A DNA stretch of 64,000 nucleotides from Pseudochelatococcus lubricantis (lineage in GTDB: Bacteria; Pseudomonadota; Alphaproteobacteria; Rhizobiales; Beijerinckiaceae): the NCBI RefSeq assembly GCF_042432495.1, contig NZ_JBHLXC010000006.1, forward strand, positions 558,001-622,000, in the 5' to 3' direction. Below the pieces are notes generated by a model. That model made no database searches. It was given only the letters and a program-made list of their open reading frames with translations, and was not told where the DNA came from. This document shows positions 8,599-17,234 of this stretch, piece after piece. The stretch's first letter is position 1. Each line of letters opens with the position of its first letter. The translations under genes and the position numbers were made by a program.

Positions 8599-9326
8599 CG
8601 GACAAGCAAGCAGGCGCGACCGTACCCAAGGCGCAAAGCATCGCCAACGAGGTACGGCGCCGCATCGTCGAGCGCGAATGGAGCCAGGGCGACAGAATCC
8701 CGGACGAGGCCGATCTGGCCACGGAGTTCGACGCCGCGCGGGCAACGGTCAACAAGGCGCTTCAACTGCTGGCGGACGAGGGCTTGCTGGACCGCCGGCG
8801 CCGTGCAGGCACGCGGGTCACCGTCAATCCGGTCCGCAAGGCCACGTTCTCGATTCCCGTCGTGCGCGAGCAGGTCGAGCAGGCGGGCATGGCCTACAGC
8901 CATCGCGTGGTGGCGCAGCGGCGCAGCCCCATCCCGGCGGAGATCGCAAACCGGCTCGACCTGCCTGAAGGCCGGATCCTGGTTCACCTGCGGGCCGTGC
9001 ACTATGGCGACGGACTCCCCTTCCAGCTGGAGGACCGCTGGATCAATCCGCAGGCGGCGCCCGGACTGGAGCAGGCCGATTTTCGCCATCTGAACGCCAA
9101 CGAATGGCTGGTGCGCAACGCACCCTATCTGCGGGCCGAGCTGACATTCTCGGCCGAGAACGCCGACCGCCGTGATGCGAGATTGCTGCAGACCCGGCAG
9201 GGGCAGGCACTGCTGATCCTGCACCGCACCACCTGGAACGATCTCGGCCCCATCACTACCGTGCGGGTGGCGTTCCGCCCCGGCCATCGCGTCAGCACGG
9301 AAAGCGGCCATGACCGGAGCAGTTGA
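8595..9326 (+). CDS. hutC: Histidine utilisation repressor, GntR/HutC family
   Basis: A 243-residue one-domain-plus-sensor repressor. The winged helix occupies residues 15-80 (SIANEVRRRIVEREW, then DEADLATEFDAARATVNKALQLLADEGLLDRRR read in two parts), followed by a UTRA effector domain with HRVVAQRRSPIP, RAVHYGDGLPFQLEDRW and LILHRTTW. HutC repressors are relieved by urocanate. The start is a GTG that overlaps the hutF stop. It lies in the operon it should control, and GTCTAAAC sites matching its family are found upstream of hutF and hutI. Confidence 0.94.
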   Translation: MTDKQAGATVPKAQSIANEVRRRIVEREWSQGDRIPDEADLATEFDAARATVNKALQLLADEGLLDRRRRAGTRVTVNPVRKATFSIPVVREQVEQAGMAYSHRVVAQRRSPIPAEIANRLDLPEGRILVHLRAVHYGDGLPFQLEDRWINPQAAPGLEQADFRHLNANEWLVRNAPYLRAELTFSAENADRRDARLLQTRQGQALLILHRTTWNDLGPITTVRVAFRPGHRVSTESGHDRSS

Positions 9327-9435
9327 TCCGGGGACAGGCTCGCTGTCCGGGGAACCGCCGCGACCGCCCCCCAGGATAGGACAATGCGTTGCGGCGGCAC
9401 AATTGCACGGGATATTTATCGGAGGATTGAACGGG

Positions 9436-9984
9436 ATGACAGCTTCGGGAGTTCTTCGGGCCGCGGACAGGCGGTTCCGCCCCTGGAAAAATGGCGGCGG
9501 CGAAACAGCCGAGATCGTCGTCGCACCGCCGGGCGCGGATTTCGAGAGCTTCTCCTGGCGCATCAGCACGGCCATTGTGGCGGCCTCCGGCCCTTTCTCC
9601 GCCTTTTCTGGCGTAGACCGCGTCCTGTCGGTTGTGGACGGTGACGGCGCAATGGTTCTGACCGTCGGTGAAAACGAGCACCGCCTGGACGCGGCCAGCA
9701 ATCCCCTCGCCTTTCCGGGCGACGTTCCTGCCGCTGCGCTGCTGGAGGGCGGCGGGCTCCTCGATTTCAACGTCATGGTGCGGCGCCCGCTCAGGGCGGA
9801 GGTGACGCGCGGCCCATTCGATCCCGCGAGGAAGTGCGCGAGCGAACGGGCGCGTTACGTCCTGCTGCTCGAAGAGGGAGCGGGACTTGAACGGCTCGAC
9901 CTCGTCGTGTTGGCAACAGCCGCCCCCGCGCTCGTCGCCGCACTCGCGGGCACGAATGTGCTGGACGCCCGCATCGTCGGCTAA
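9436..9984 (+). CDS. hutD: HutD family cupin-like protein
   Basis: HutD proteins are bicupin-fold proteins encoded with hut genes; a role in limiting hut expression has been reported in pseudomonads, but the ligand and mechanism are not settled. The 182-residue product has the family signature FRPWKNGGGETAEI near the N-terminus, SWRISTAIVAASGPFSAF and the late FNVMVRR. I chose the ATG at 9436 because the signature normally starts about 15 residues in; the reading from 9310 would add low-complexity sequence. It follows hutC by 109 bases. Confidence 0.85.
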   Translation: MTASGVLRAADRRFRPWKNGGGETAEIVVAPPGADFESFSWRISTAIVAASGPFSAFSGVDRVLSVVDGDGAMVLTVGENEHRLDAASNPLAFPGDVPAAALLEGGGLLDFNVMVRRPLRAEVTRGPFDPARKCASERARYVLLLEEGAGLERLDLVVLATAAPALVAALAGTNVLDARIVG

Positions 9985-10030
9985 AGCGTTTTCAAGCAAA
10001 GTGGATACCGGTTTGCGTGAAGAAAGCGCG
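9985..10030. repeat. Hyphomicrobiales-type dispersed intergenic repeat
   Basis: AGCGTTTTC at the left and GAAAGCGC at the right flank an inner GTGGATACCGG, making an imperfect hairpin directly after the hutD stop. I recognise this element from rhizobial and related genomes, where many copies lie between genes. It may also end hutFCD transcription. No second copy was seen in the window. Confidence 0.6.
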
Positions 10031-10174
10031 TAATATCAAAAATTTATATCATTTTGGCGTTTCAATGAAATGTCGAAATGCTATAGGCGCTGTTCCGATC
10101 AGAATTCGCTCAAGATAAGGAACCTGGCATCTGTCCTGTTTCAACGTAAACAGGACAGACTCCAGGCACGCCGC

Positions 10175-11614
10175 TCAAATCCGTTGGGCGTGGATGTCAT
10201 CATACAGGAAAGACAGGCTCTGCTGCGTTTCCAGCGTCAGCACCTTGTCCATATAGTCCCGCGGCTCCTTCAGCCCGGGCGAGGCGAGATCGAGAAATTT
10301 CTCCATTACCTCGGCGTGGGTGAGCGGCTGTGCGGCGGAGCCCTTGTAGCCCGAAATCCGCTGTTCCGCCCTCACCTCGCCGTCCGGGCCGAGCACGCGC
10401 ACATGCGAATGCGAGAAATGGGGCAGTTCGTCGTTGCCGACATAACGGATTCGCGCCATCATCGCCGTCACGAACGGATCGGCAAGAAACTCGGCCGCCT
10501 TCGCCGCATGGGTGGGTACGATGCGGTCCGCGCCGGCGGCGGCGAGCGCCACGTTATAGCGGCCGCTGAAGCGCGCCTCGGTTTCCGTCTCCGGCAGCTT
10601 GGCGGAAGAGATCACCGTGGCAACGGGCGGGACGACGCCGATTTCGACCGTCGCGCCCTCGAAGATTTGCCGCCCGTAGCGATGGCGCAACGCCGCCACC
10701 CCGTCGACACCAGCATGGATGAAACCGCAGCAGGCGTGCCATTTGCGCCGGGGACGTTCGAGCTGCCAGCCCCGTGAGCCCTTGACGATTTCCGGATCAT
10801 GGCCCTTGGCGAGGGTTGCGTAGAGCCCTACCGGGCTTTCGAGAAGATGCGTCGGCCCGGTGACGCCGGCAGCGGCATAGCGTCCCGCCAGCATGCCGAC
10901 GGTCGCCGGCCAGCCGCCGAACATGACAGGCTTGATGGTGCCGCCGACACCGAACAGCACCTCGACCGGACACCAGCCCGCCAGTGTGCCGCCAATGCCC
11001 AGCGCCGCGCAGGTCCGGACCTCGTCGAGCCCGAGAGCGACGGCGGTAAGGGCGCTGACGCCGATGGTGGAGGGAATCCCTTCAGACGAAATTCCCACGT
11101 CGGTGAAGGGCCGATTGTCGCGGCCGTCGTTGCTCTCGCGATAGCCCATGTTCACGCGGGCGGTGATCTCGATTCCGGCGATCAGCGCGCGCAGCGTCTG
11201 CACGCCCGACAGACCCTGTGTCTCCGCAAGGGCGAGCGCCGCCGACACGGCGCCGATGCTGGCGTGGCCACCGATCAGGTCGTTCAGTTCCAGGATGTCG
11301 CCGGTATAGCCGTTGACGCGCGCGGCGCCCGCCTCCGTGAGGCGAAGATCGAAGCCCAGCACGTGCGCGGCCGGAATGCCGGGCGCTGCTGGAGAAATCC
11401 CGGCTTCTGCCTGCGCGAACGCCCTGCCCTCCGGAAGGCGCGCGCCCGCGATCATGCAGCCGACGGTGTCGAGCAGACAGTATTTTGCTTCCGTCAGCAC
11501 GGTATCGGAAAACTGCCCGGCGGCGACCGACCGGGCGAAGATCGCCAGATGATGCAGAAGCGTCGGCTCTCCGGGGAGCGGCGTGTCGGTGTCGGTCGCG
11601 CTCGTGGCTGTCAT
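10175..11614 (-). CDS. MmgE/PrpD family protein
   Basis: A 479-residue protein of the MmgE/PrpD fold (2-methylcitrate dehydratase and itaconate decarboxylase-like enzymes). Support comes from the N-terminal AKYCLLDTVGCMIAGARLPEG, then ARVNGYTGDILELND, the central GTLAGWCPVEVLFGVGG and a C-terminal region with RFSGRYNVALA. The start at 11614 (MTATSATDTDT) overlaps the ABC ATPase stop by 4 bases; the longer frame upstream is only the ATPase in another frame. The gene ends a seven-gene minus-strand operon with an amino-acid importer, so it probably isomerises, dehydrates or decarboxylates an intermediate of the imported compound. The exact substrate cannot be read from the sequence. Confidence 0.88.
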   Translation of the reverse strand: MTATSATDTDTPLPGEPTLLHHLAIFARSVAAGQFSDTVLTEAKYCLLDTVGCMIAGARLPEGRAFAQAEAGISPAAPGIPAAHVLGFDLRLTEAGAARVNGYTGDILELNDLIGGHASIGAVSAALALAETQGLSGVQTLRALIAGIEITARVNMGYRESNDGRDNRPFTDVGISSEGIPSTIGVSALTAVALGLDEVRTCAALGIGGTLAGWCPVEVLFGVGGTIKPVMFGGWPATVGMLAGRYAAAGVTGPTHLLESPVGLYATLAKGHDPEIVKGSRGWQLERPRRKWHACCGFIHAGVDGVAALRHRYGRQIFEGATVEIGVVPPVATVISSAKLPETETEARFSGRYNVALAAAGADRIVPTHAAKAAEFLADPFVTAMMARIRYVGNDELPHFSHSHVRVLGPDGEVRAEQRISGYKGSAAQPLTHAEVMEKFLDLASPGLKEPRDYMDKVLTLETQQSLSFLYDDIHAQRI

Positions 11615-12399
11615 ACTGTTTCCTCCGGCTGCGGAAGGCGGAAGACGGTGTGGCCGCGCAGGAACGCCTTCGTGCGTTCGCTCTTCGGGTGAACGAGTAT
11701 CTCGTCCGGCGTGCCCTCTTCGATGATGGTGCCTTCGTGCAGGAAGACGATACGGTGCGCGACATTGTACGCGAAGCCGAGTTCGTGCGTCACGATCAGC
11801 ATCGTCATGCCCTCGCCCGAGAGGTTCTTCATCGTCTGCAGAACCTCGCCGACGAGTTCCGGATCGAGCGCCGAGGTCGCCTCGTCGAACAGCATGACAT
11901 CCGGTTCCATCGCCAGCGAACGCGCGATGGCGACGCGCTGCTGCTGGCCGCCGGAAAGGCGCGCGGGATACTCGTTGATCTTTTCGGCCAGCCCGACCTT
12001 CTCCAGATAGTAGCGCGCCCGCTCCCGCGCCTGCGCCTCGCTGCGGCCCAGCACCTTCCGCTGGGCGATCATGACGTTCCACTCGACCGTGAGATGCGGA
12101 AAGAGGTTGAACTGCTGGAAAACCATGCCGACGCGCTGGCGCAGCTGGCACAGCTCGGTTTCCGAGTAACGCATGCGGCCGCCCGCGTCCGGCGTGCCGA
12201 CCCGCTTGCCGTCCAGGCAGACCTCGCCGGAGGTCGGCATTTCGAGAAAATTCAGGCAGCGCAGGAGTGTGCTCTTGCCGGAACCGCTCGCCCCGAGCAG
12301 GACGACGGTCTCTCCCTTCCCGATGTCGAGGTCGACCCCCTTCAGCACGTCCTGCGACTGAAAGCTCTTATGGATGTTTCGCGCGGCGATCATGCTCAT
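11611..12399 (-). CDS. Polar amino acid ABC importer, ATP-binding subunit
   Basis: A 262-residue HisP/GlnQ-type ATPase that powers uptake of a polar amino acid or similar. Walker A is LLGASGSGKSTLLRC, the signature motif is RLSGGQQQRVAIARSLA, Walker B is DVMLFDEATSALDPE, and the switch histidine is in LIVTHELGF. It follows the second permease with a 9-base gap and overlaps the MmgE/PrpD gene by 4 bases. Subfamily (PAAT) is clear; the substrate is not. Confidence 0.95.
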   Translation of the reverse strand: MSMIAARNIHKSFQSQDVLKGVDLDIGKGETVVLLGASGSGKSTLLRCLNFLEMPTSGEVCLDGKRVGTPDAGGRMRYSETELCQLRQRVGMVFQQFNLFPHLTVEWNVMIAQRKVLGRSEAQARERARYYLEKVGLAEKINEYPARLSGGQQQRVAIARSLAMEPDVMLFDEATSALDPELVGEVLQTMKNLSGEGMTMLIVTHELGFAYNVAHRIVFLHEGTIIEEGTPDEILVHPKSERTKAFLRGHTVFRLPQPEETV

Positions 12400-12408
12400 C
12401 GGGCAACC

Positions 12409-13074
12409 TCAGTTCGACTTGCTGAATTTGTACTCCAGTGCGTAGGACAAGCCGCTGAGCACGAGTATGATGGCCGTCAGCAGGACGGCGATGACGGTGT
12501 AAACCTCCACCGGGCGATATTCTGTGTCGCTGATGAGCTTCGCCTGGTAGAGCGCGTCCGGATAGGCGATCGTCGCGGCGACGGCGCTGATCTTGAACAC
12601 CTCGATCGCCTCGTTCGTCAGCGCGGGCAGCGTGCGCCGGATCGCCTGCGGCAGGATGATGCTGCCGAAAACCGTCCGGAACGTCATGCCGAGAGCGATG
12701 GACGCCTCCCACTGCCCCCGATCGATGGACTGGATGCCGCCGCGCAGGATTTCGCAGAAGTAGGCGCCGCTGTAGAGCGAGAATGCCACGGCCGCCGTGA
12801 GGAACCGGCCGTTCTGAATGCCGGTCAGCACCGGGATCGTGTAGAAGAACCAGAACAGCAGCACCAGCGCCGGCACGTTGCGGAAGAGTTCCACATAGAC
12901 CGAGCCGACTGCGCGCAGGGTAGCGAAACGCGAGATGCGCGCCGCCGCGAGGACGGCACCCAGCACCAGCCCGCAGGCGAGCACCGTGAGCGACAGGTAG
13001 ACCGTGTTGAGCAGCCCCTCCGCCAGCACGTGCCGATAGTTCCACAGGAACGAGAAATCCCACTTGTAGGTCAT
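12409..13074 (-). CDS. Polar amino acid ABC importer, permease 2
   Basis: A 221-residue inner-membrane permease of the HisMQ type. The start at 13074 gives MTYKWDFSFLWNYR; the first membrane segment is around residues 18-40 (YLSLTVLACGLVLGAVLAA). The EAA loop reads GQWEASIALGMTFRTVFGSIILPQAIRRTLPALTNE in consecutive pieces and contacts the ATPase. Its start overlaps the stop of permease 1 by 4 bases. The two permeases share the MNYEWDF/MTYKWDF opening, which points to origin by duplication. Confidence 0.93.
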   Translation of the reverse strand: MTYKWDFSFLWNYRHVLAEGLLNTVYLSLTVLACGLVLGAVLAAARISRFATLRAVGSVYVELFRNVPALVLLFWFFYTIPVLTGIQNGRFLTAAVAFSLYSGAYFCEILRGGIQSIDRGQWEASIALGMTFRTVFGSIILPQAIRRTLPALTNEAIEVFKISAVAATIAYPDALYQAKLISDTEYRPVEVYTVIAVLLTAIILVLSGLSYALEYKFSKSN

Positions 13075-13742
13075 CTGGCGTGGGCCCTTTGCAGGCGGCG
13101 TTCCAACTGCCGCGAGATCAGGCTGATGATGAAGATCACGACGAAGAAAATGCCCCCGAGGACTGTGTAGGTTTCGATCGGCCTGTAGGTGCGCGAGGAT
13201 ATCTGCGAAGCCTGATAAACGATTTCGCCATAGGCGATGATGGAAGCGAGCGCCGTGGTCTTGATGACGTCGATGAGCCGGTTGAGGAAAATCGGCAGCA
13301 TGTTGCGCACGGCCTGCGGCAGGATGATCGACACGAAAAGAGTACGCTTGCGCATCCCCAGCGCGGAAGCCGCCTCCCACTGGCCGCGCGGCACGGCGCC
13401 GATGCCGGCGCGAAACACCTCGCAGAAGAACGCCGCCGATTGAAGGCCCACAGCCAGCACCGCCGCCGTGGTGGGGCTGAATCTCAGCCCGACGACCATC
13501 GGAAAGGCGAAAAAGAACCAGTAGATGAGAACGATCGCCGGGGCGGAACGGAATATCTCGACGTAACATCCCGCCAGGTGCCCGACGACGGGAATCCGCG
13601 ACATGCGCAGCAGCGCCAGCACGAGCCCCAGCGGCAACGCGACGGCGAGCGAGAGGGCGACGAGCACGAACGTGCCGTACGCCCCCTGCACCAGCAGATC
13701 GATGTTACGAAAGACGGGAGCGAAGTCCCATTCATAATTCAT
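13071..13742 (-). CDS. Polar amino acid ABC importer, permease 1
   Basis: A 223-residue HisMQ-type permease beginning MNYEWDFAPVFRNID, with hydrophobic segments near residues 19-40, 55-80, 85-105 and 190-210, and an EAA loop around GQWEAASALGMRKRTLF and ILPQAVRNMLPIFLNR. It lies 61 bases after the binding-protein gene and overlaps permease 2 by 4 bases. Together the two permeases form the heterodimeric channel of the importer. Confidence 0.93.
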   Translation of the reverse strand: MNYEWDFAPVFRNIDLLVQGAYGTFVLVALSLAVALPLGLVLALLRMSRIPVVGHLAGCYVEIFRSAPAIVLIYWFFFAFPMVVGLRFSPTTAAVLAVGLQSAAFFCEVFRAGIGAVPRGQWEAASALGMRKRTLFVSIILPQAVRNMLPIFLNRLIDVIKTTALASIIAYGEIVYQASQISSRTYRPIETYTVLGGIFFVVIFIISLISRQLERRLQRAHAR

Positions 13743-13803
13743 GCTGTTCCCGAAACCCCGTCCCGTCTGAAAACCGCGGCGCGGGCACCGCGCCGCGATG
13801 GCC

Positions 13804-14685
13804 TTACCAGAGTTCGCGCTGCACCGGCACGGCAGTCGCCGGGTCGATGTTGCGGAAGCGCAGGAAATCCTCGTAAAGCCTCTGCGTCTTGCCGGTGTTG
13901 TAGTAATAGGCGGCGCAGACATTCAGGAACTCGCGCCAGCGCGAGTCCGGCTCCTTCCGCACGGCGATGCCGCCGGGGATCGACACTGCCGGCTGGAGCA
14001 CGATGGTCTTGCCGACGCCCATGCGCGCGCGGGCAAGGTCGGCGGAGACGGCCGAGATCACCCCCGCGTTGGTGCGGCCGGACTGGAAGGCGGCAAAGAT
14101 TTCGGCGCTGTTCTGGAAGCGCGAGATGTTGGCCTTCGGCGCGATCGACGTGAGGTACTCATCGGAATTCGTGCCGAGGGCGACGCCGATGGAGAACTTC
14201 GGGTCGTTGAGATCGGACCAGCGGGTGACGTTGATGTCGTCGGTGGCGATGAGCGACATCGGATACCAGAGCATCGGCGTCTGGACGAAATCGACCGAGA
14301 GCGCCCGCGTCGGCGTGGCGTCGAGCATGAACATCGTGTCGAACTGCCCGGCCTGAAGGCCCGCGACGGCGTTGCCCCAGGTGGTTTCGACGATTTCGAG
14401 GCGCGCATCGAGTACCTTGGCGACTTCCGCCGCGAAGGCCGGGCAGATGCCACGCCACGTCGTGCCACCGGCGACGACGGCGCCCGGCGCGTCCGAACCC
14501 GTGGTGTCCTTGAAGTACCACGGTTCCAGCAGCGCCGCGCCGATGCGCAGCACCTTGCCTTGCGCCACCTTGTCCCAGGTGCTGCCGGCAGCGCTCTGGG
14601 CGGCGGCCGGTGTGACGAGGCCGGCAGCGAACGGCACCGCCGCCGCGGCGAGCGGGATCGCTCCCATGAATTCACGTCTCTTCAT
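13804..14685 (-). CDS. Amino acid ABC importer, periplasmic binding protein
   Basis: A 293-residue SBP_bac_3 protein. The start at 14685 gives MKRREFMGAIPLAAAAVPF, a twin-arginine-like signal peptide ending near TPAAAQSA. The mature part has KVLRIGAALLEPWYFKD, AGLQAGQFDTMFMLDATPTRALSVDF and PKFSIGVALGTNSDEYL, typical of the cluster 3 fold. A start at 14739 is possible but would hide the signal peptide. The protein delivers its ligand to the permease pair encoded just downstream. Ligand unknown; polar amino acids, opines and cyclic imino acids are all family options. Confidence 0.92.
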   Translation of the reverse strand: MKRREFMGAIPLAAAAVPFAAGLVTPAAAQSAAGSTWDKVAQGKVLRIGAALLEPWYFKDTTGSDAPGAVVAGGTTWRGICPAFAAEVAKVLDARLEIVETTWGNAVAGLQAGQFDTMFMLDATPTRALSVDFVQTPMLWYPMSLIATDDINVTRWSDLNDPKFSIGVALGTNSDEYLTSIAPKANISRFQNSAEIFAAFQSGRTNAGVISAVSADLARARMGVGKTIVLQPAVSIPGGIAVRKEPDSRWREFLNVCAAYYYNTGKTQRLYEDFLRFRNIDPATAVPVQRELW

Positions 14686-14787
14686 TTCTTGCTCCTGACT
14701 GGATGGCTGCGGACACTCGGGACCCACCGGAAAGGGCATCTCGCCCGACAGCGAAAACGGCAGCCCGTATCATCGCGAGAGCGGCAG

Positions 14788-15558
14788 TCACACTGCCGGT
14801 TTCGGGCTGACCTTGCAATAGACCTTGCGGACATAGCCGGTCGTCTTCCAGGCGTTCGAAACACCACGGTCGACGATGAAAGGCTCATGCGGATGGAACA
14901 GGCGGCTTTCGCCGATGGCGTTGGTGATCTCCACTTCCCCCTGCACGAAGTACATCAGCTCGTAGTCGCCGAAGGCGGCGAGCTTGCGCGTGTACGCCGA
15001 CGCCTCCCAGAGGCCGACGCTGAACCGGCCGTCCGCGCCCGTATAGATGACCTTGCGGCCGACGGTCGGATGGGGCGACGTCAGGATGAGATCCGCGGCC
15101 GGACCGTCGATGGGGTCGAGCGCGGCGTCGAGCTTCGGCACGATGACCGCCAGATCGTCGGCGCTCTCCACAGGCACGGAAGGGCTGGCAGGAAGGTCGG
15201 CGTGGAGCATGAAGAAAATCCGCGTGCCTGCCGGCTGCGCCCACGTCGCCTTCAGGCCGCGCGGCACGGCGGCCGTATCGCCCGGCGCAAGCTTCGTGAC
15301 CCGGCCCTTCGCGTCGGTAATGGTGATCTCACCCGCCACGACGATGAGAAACAGGTCGACGGACAGCCCGTCGACCGGGCCGTCGAAAGCCTTCAACTCG
15401 GCCTCGCCGGCGAAGGCGCCGTGGGCGTCGTTGCGTGTGTAATAAAACCCGCGCGAAAAGAAGGCATTTTTCGCGAGGTCGGCATTCGCCGAATCCACCC
15501 ACGGCAGGAAGGCGGCGCTGCGGGTTTCGGAGCGGTCGAATTCGATGATGGGATACAT
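14788..15558 (-). CDS. Tandem cupin protein (DUF861-like C-terminal cupin)
   Basis: A 256-residue protein with two cupin barrels: the first around residues 50-120 (VDLFLIVVAGEITITDAKG, LAPGDTAAVPRGL), the second around 170-245 (FSVGLWEASAYTRKL, ELMYFVQGEVEITNAIGE, HPHEPFIVDRG). The second resembles the cupin_3/DUF861 group that includes ureidoglycine aminohydrolase, but length and N-terminal sequence differ from AllE. It lies between the FAD oxidoreductase and the binding-protein gene on the same strand. A small-molecule binding or catalytic role in the same catabolic route is likely; I cannot name the reaction. Confidence 0.75.
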   Translation of the reverse strand: MYPIIEFDRSETRSAAFLPWVDSANADLAKNAFFSRGFYYTRNDAHGAFAGEAELKAFDGPVDGLSVDLFLIVVAGEITITDAKGRVTKLAPGDTAAVPRGLKATWAQPAGTRIFFMLHADLPASPSVPVESADDLAVIVPKLDAALDPIDGPAADLILTSPHPTVGRKVIYTGADGRFSVGLWEASAYTRKLAAFGDYELMYFVQGEVEITNAIGESRLFHPHEPFIVDRGVSNAWKTTGYVRKVYCKVSPKPAV

Positions 15559-15619
15559 GCCTGTTCTCCTGCATTGCGTCGGGACGCCGGACGCCCGGAT
15601 GGTGGACGGGGCGGCGAAT

Positions 15620-16975
15620 TCAGTGTGTGGCCCGGGCGGGCGAAGCCTGCTCGCCGAGGCGCCGGAAACGCGCGTCGGAAACGGCGTCGTGTAACCGGTA
15701 CCACATGACGAGCGCCCCGATCAGCTGGCGATGGATCGCATGATAGACTTTCGGCCGCAGCGGCGTGACCGGATGCACGGCATCCTGCGGGCGGCCGAGG
15801 GCGAAAGCGGCCAGATCCCGGCCCATGACGGTGCCGATGGCGATCCCCCGGCCGCTGAAACCGTATCCCGACCACAGCCCCGGCGCCAGCGCATGCAGCC
15901 TCGGGTACTCGTCGGACGTCATATCCACCCAGCCGCCCCAGCCTTCCTGCCACCTGAGACCCTTCAACTGCGGATAGGTCATTTCGATGCGCCTGCTGCC
16001 GGCGCGCAGGAACGCCTGCCCGGCCATGTCGAACGGCGGGCCGTCGACGCCGATCTGCAGCCGGCCGTCGGGCCAGACGCGGATGCCCGAGAAGAGCTTG
16101 CGCGTATCGTTGAGCGACTGGCGGGCGGGCAGCACCGTCGCCAGTTGCTCCGCCGTCAGCGGCTCGCTGACCAGCTGATAGGCGCGGACCGGGAACACCT
16201 CCTCCCCGATGCCGGGGAAGAGCCGGCTGCTGGTGAAGGCGTTCGTCGCCAGCAGCACCGCACCCGCCCGGACCTCGCCGCTGCCGGTGGCGACGACCCA
16301 GTCCCGCTGCTCCCGCCGCAGGCCGGTGACGGCGACCCCTTCATGGATGCGGGCGCCGGCCGCGATCGCCGCGCGGGCGAGCCCCCGCGCATAGGCCAGC
16401 GGATTGAGCGAGCCGCCCCGGCGGTCGTGGAGCGCCACCCGGTAGCGCGGGCTGCCGATGACCTCGCGGCAGGCCGCGCCCTCCAGCAGCTCCACCGGAT
16501 AACCCCGGCGGGCGAGGTCCGCGACCGTGCGCGCGAGGCCCGCTTCCCGCGAGGGAACATGCGCGGCGATCAGGTTGCCGGAGCGGACGACATCGCATTC
16601 CATGCCGTGCTTCTCGACGAGGCCGAAAACGAGATCGGGCGCGCCCGCGCCGGCCGCGTTGATCCGCGCGGCGACATCGGGCGGAAAATCGGCCTCCACC
16701 TGCGCGGGCATGAACTTGGCGGACGCCGCCACCTGCCCCCAGGCCCGGCCCGACGCGCCCCAGCCGACATGCCGGGCGTCGATGACGGTCACCTCCGTCC
16801 CGGCTTCAGCCAGCGAAAGCGCCGCCGACAGACCGGTATAGCCGGCGCCGACGACGATCACATCCGACCGCGTTCCGGCCGCGAACGGCTGCGTGGCCGG
16901 AGCGGGCTCCGCCCGCCTGTCGAAATAGCTGCTCACGGGCTGTTGCCGGGGAGACAACAGGAAATCTGGATTCAT
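15620..16975 (-). CDS. FAD-dependent amino acid oxidoreductase (DAO family)
   Basis: A 451-residue flavoprotein of the DadA/PuuB/glycine-oxidase superfamily, which oxidises amines or amino acids to imines. The dinucleotide-binding motif is DVIVVGAGYTGLSAALSLAEAG (residues about 38-59, shown in two overlapping parts), followed by GWGASGRAWGQV, a covalent-FAD-type region in related enzymes. Later SGYGFSGRGIAIGTVMGRDL is the conserved C-terminal FAD contact. The layout is closest to gamma-glutamylputrescine oxidase-like proteins. It heads the seven-gene minus-strand operon and faces the LDH2-type dehydrogenase across a 259-base spacer, so the product imine could be reduced or hydrolysed there (inference). 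Confidence 0.88.
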   Translation of the reverse strand: MNPDFLLSPRQQPVSSYFDRRAEPAPATQPFAAGTRSDVIVVGAGYTGLSAALSLAEAGTEVTVIDARHVGWGASGRAWGQVAASAKFMPAQVEADFPPDVAARINAAGAGAPDLVFGLVEKHGMECDVVRSGNLIAAHVPSREAGLARTVADLARRGYPVELLEGAACREVIGSPRYRVALHDRRGGSLNPLAYARGLARAAIAAGARIHEGVAVTGLRREQRDWVVATGSGEVRAGAVLLATNAFTSSRLFPGIGEEVFPVRAYQLVSEPLTAEQLATVLPARQSLNDTRKLFSGIRVWPDGRLQIGVDGPPFDMAGQAFLRAGSRRIEMTYPQLKGLRWQEGWGGWVDMTSDEYPRLHALAPGLWSGYGFSGRGIAIGTVMGRDLAAFALGRPQDAVHPVTPLRPKVYHAIHRQLIGALVMWYRLHDAVSDARFRRLGEQASPARATH

Positions 16976-17234
16976 GGACGCACCGGATCGTCATGGCGAA
17001 GACAGGAGCGGCCGTATCCCGGAGGAAGGCGTCCCTGTCCGGGCGCCATGCTTACACGCGCCGCCGCGCGGACGCATGGAAAAAATACCTCCTTCCCACA
17101 AATTTAGTAAAAAAGTTTCCGTGAACAGGGCGCGATCAACCGGGCCGCGAAGGCCATATCCGATTGTGTGTCAATGCGCCTATGATCGCGCCGGGCCCCG
17201 AACGGCCCAGACCGATTTGCGAAAGGACAGCCTC

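Noticed and set aside
6862..8745. A 627-codon minus-strand frame opposite hutF
   Set aside because: It is antisense to hutF, crosses the hut promoter and operators, and shows no family features.
14788..15558. Calling the tandem cupin protein AllE (ureidoglycine aminohydrolase)
   Set aside because: Only the second cupin resembles that family; the N-terminal half differs from E. coli AllE and no allantoin pathway genes are nearby.
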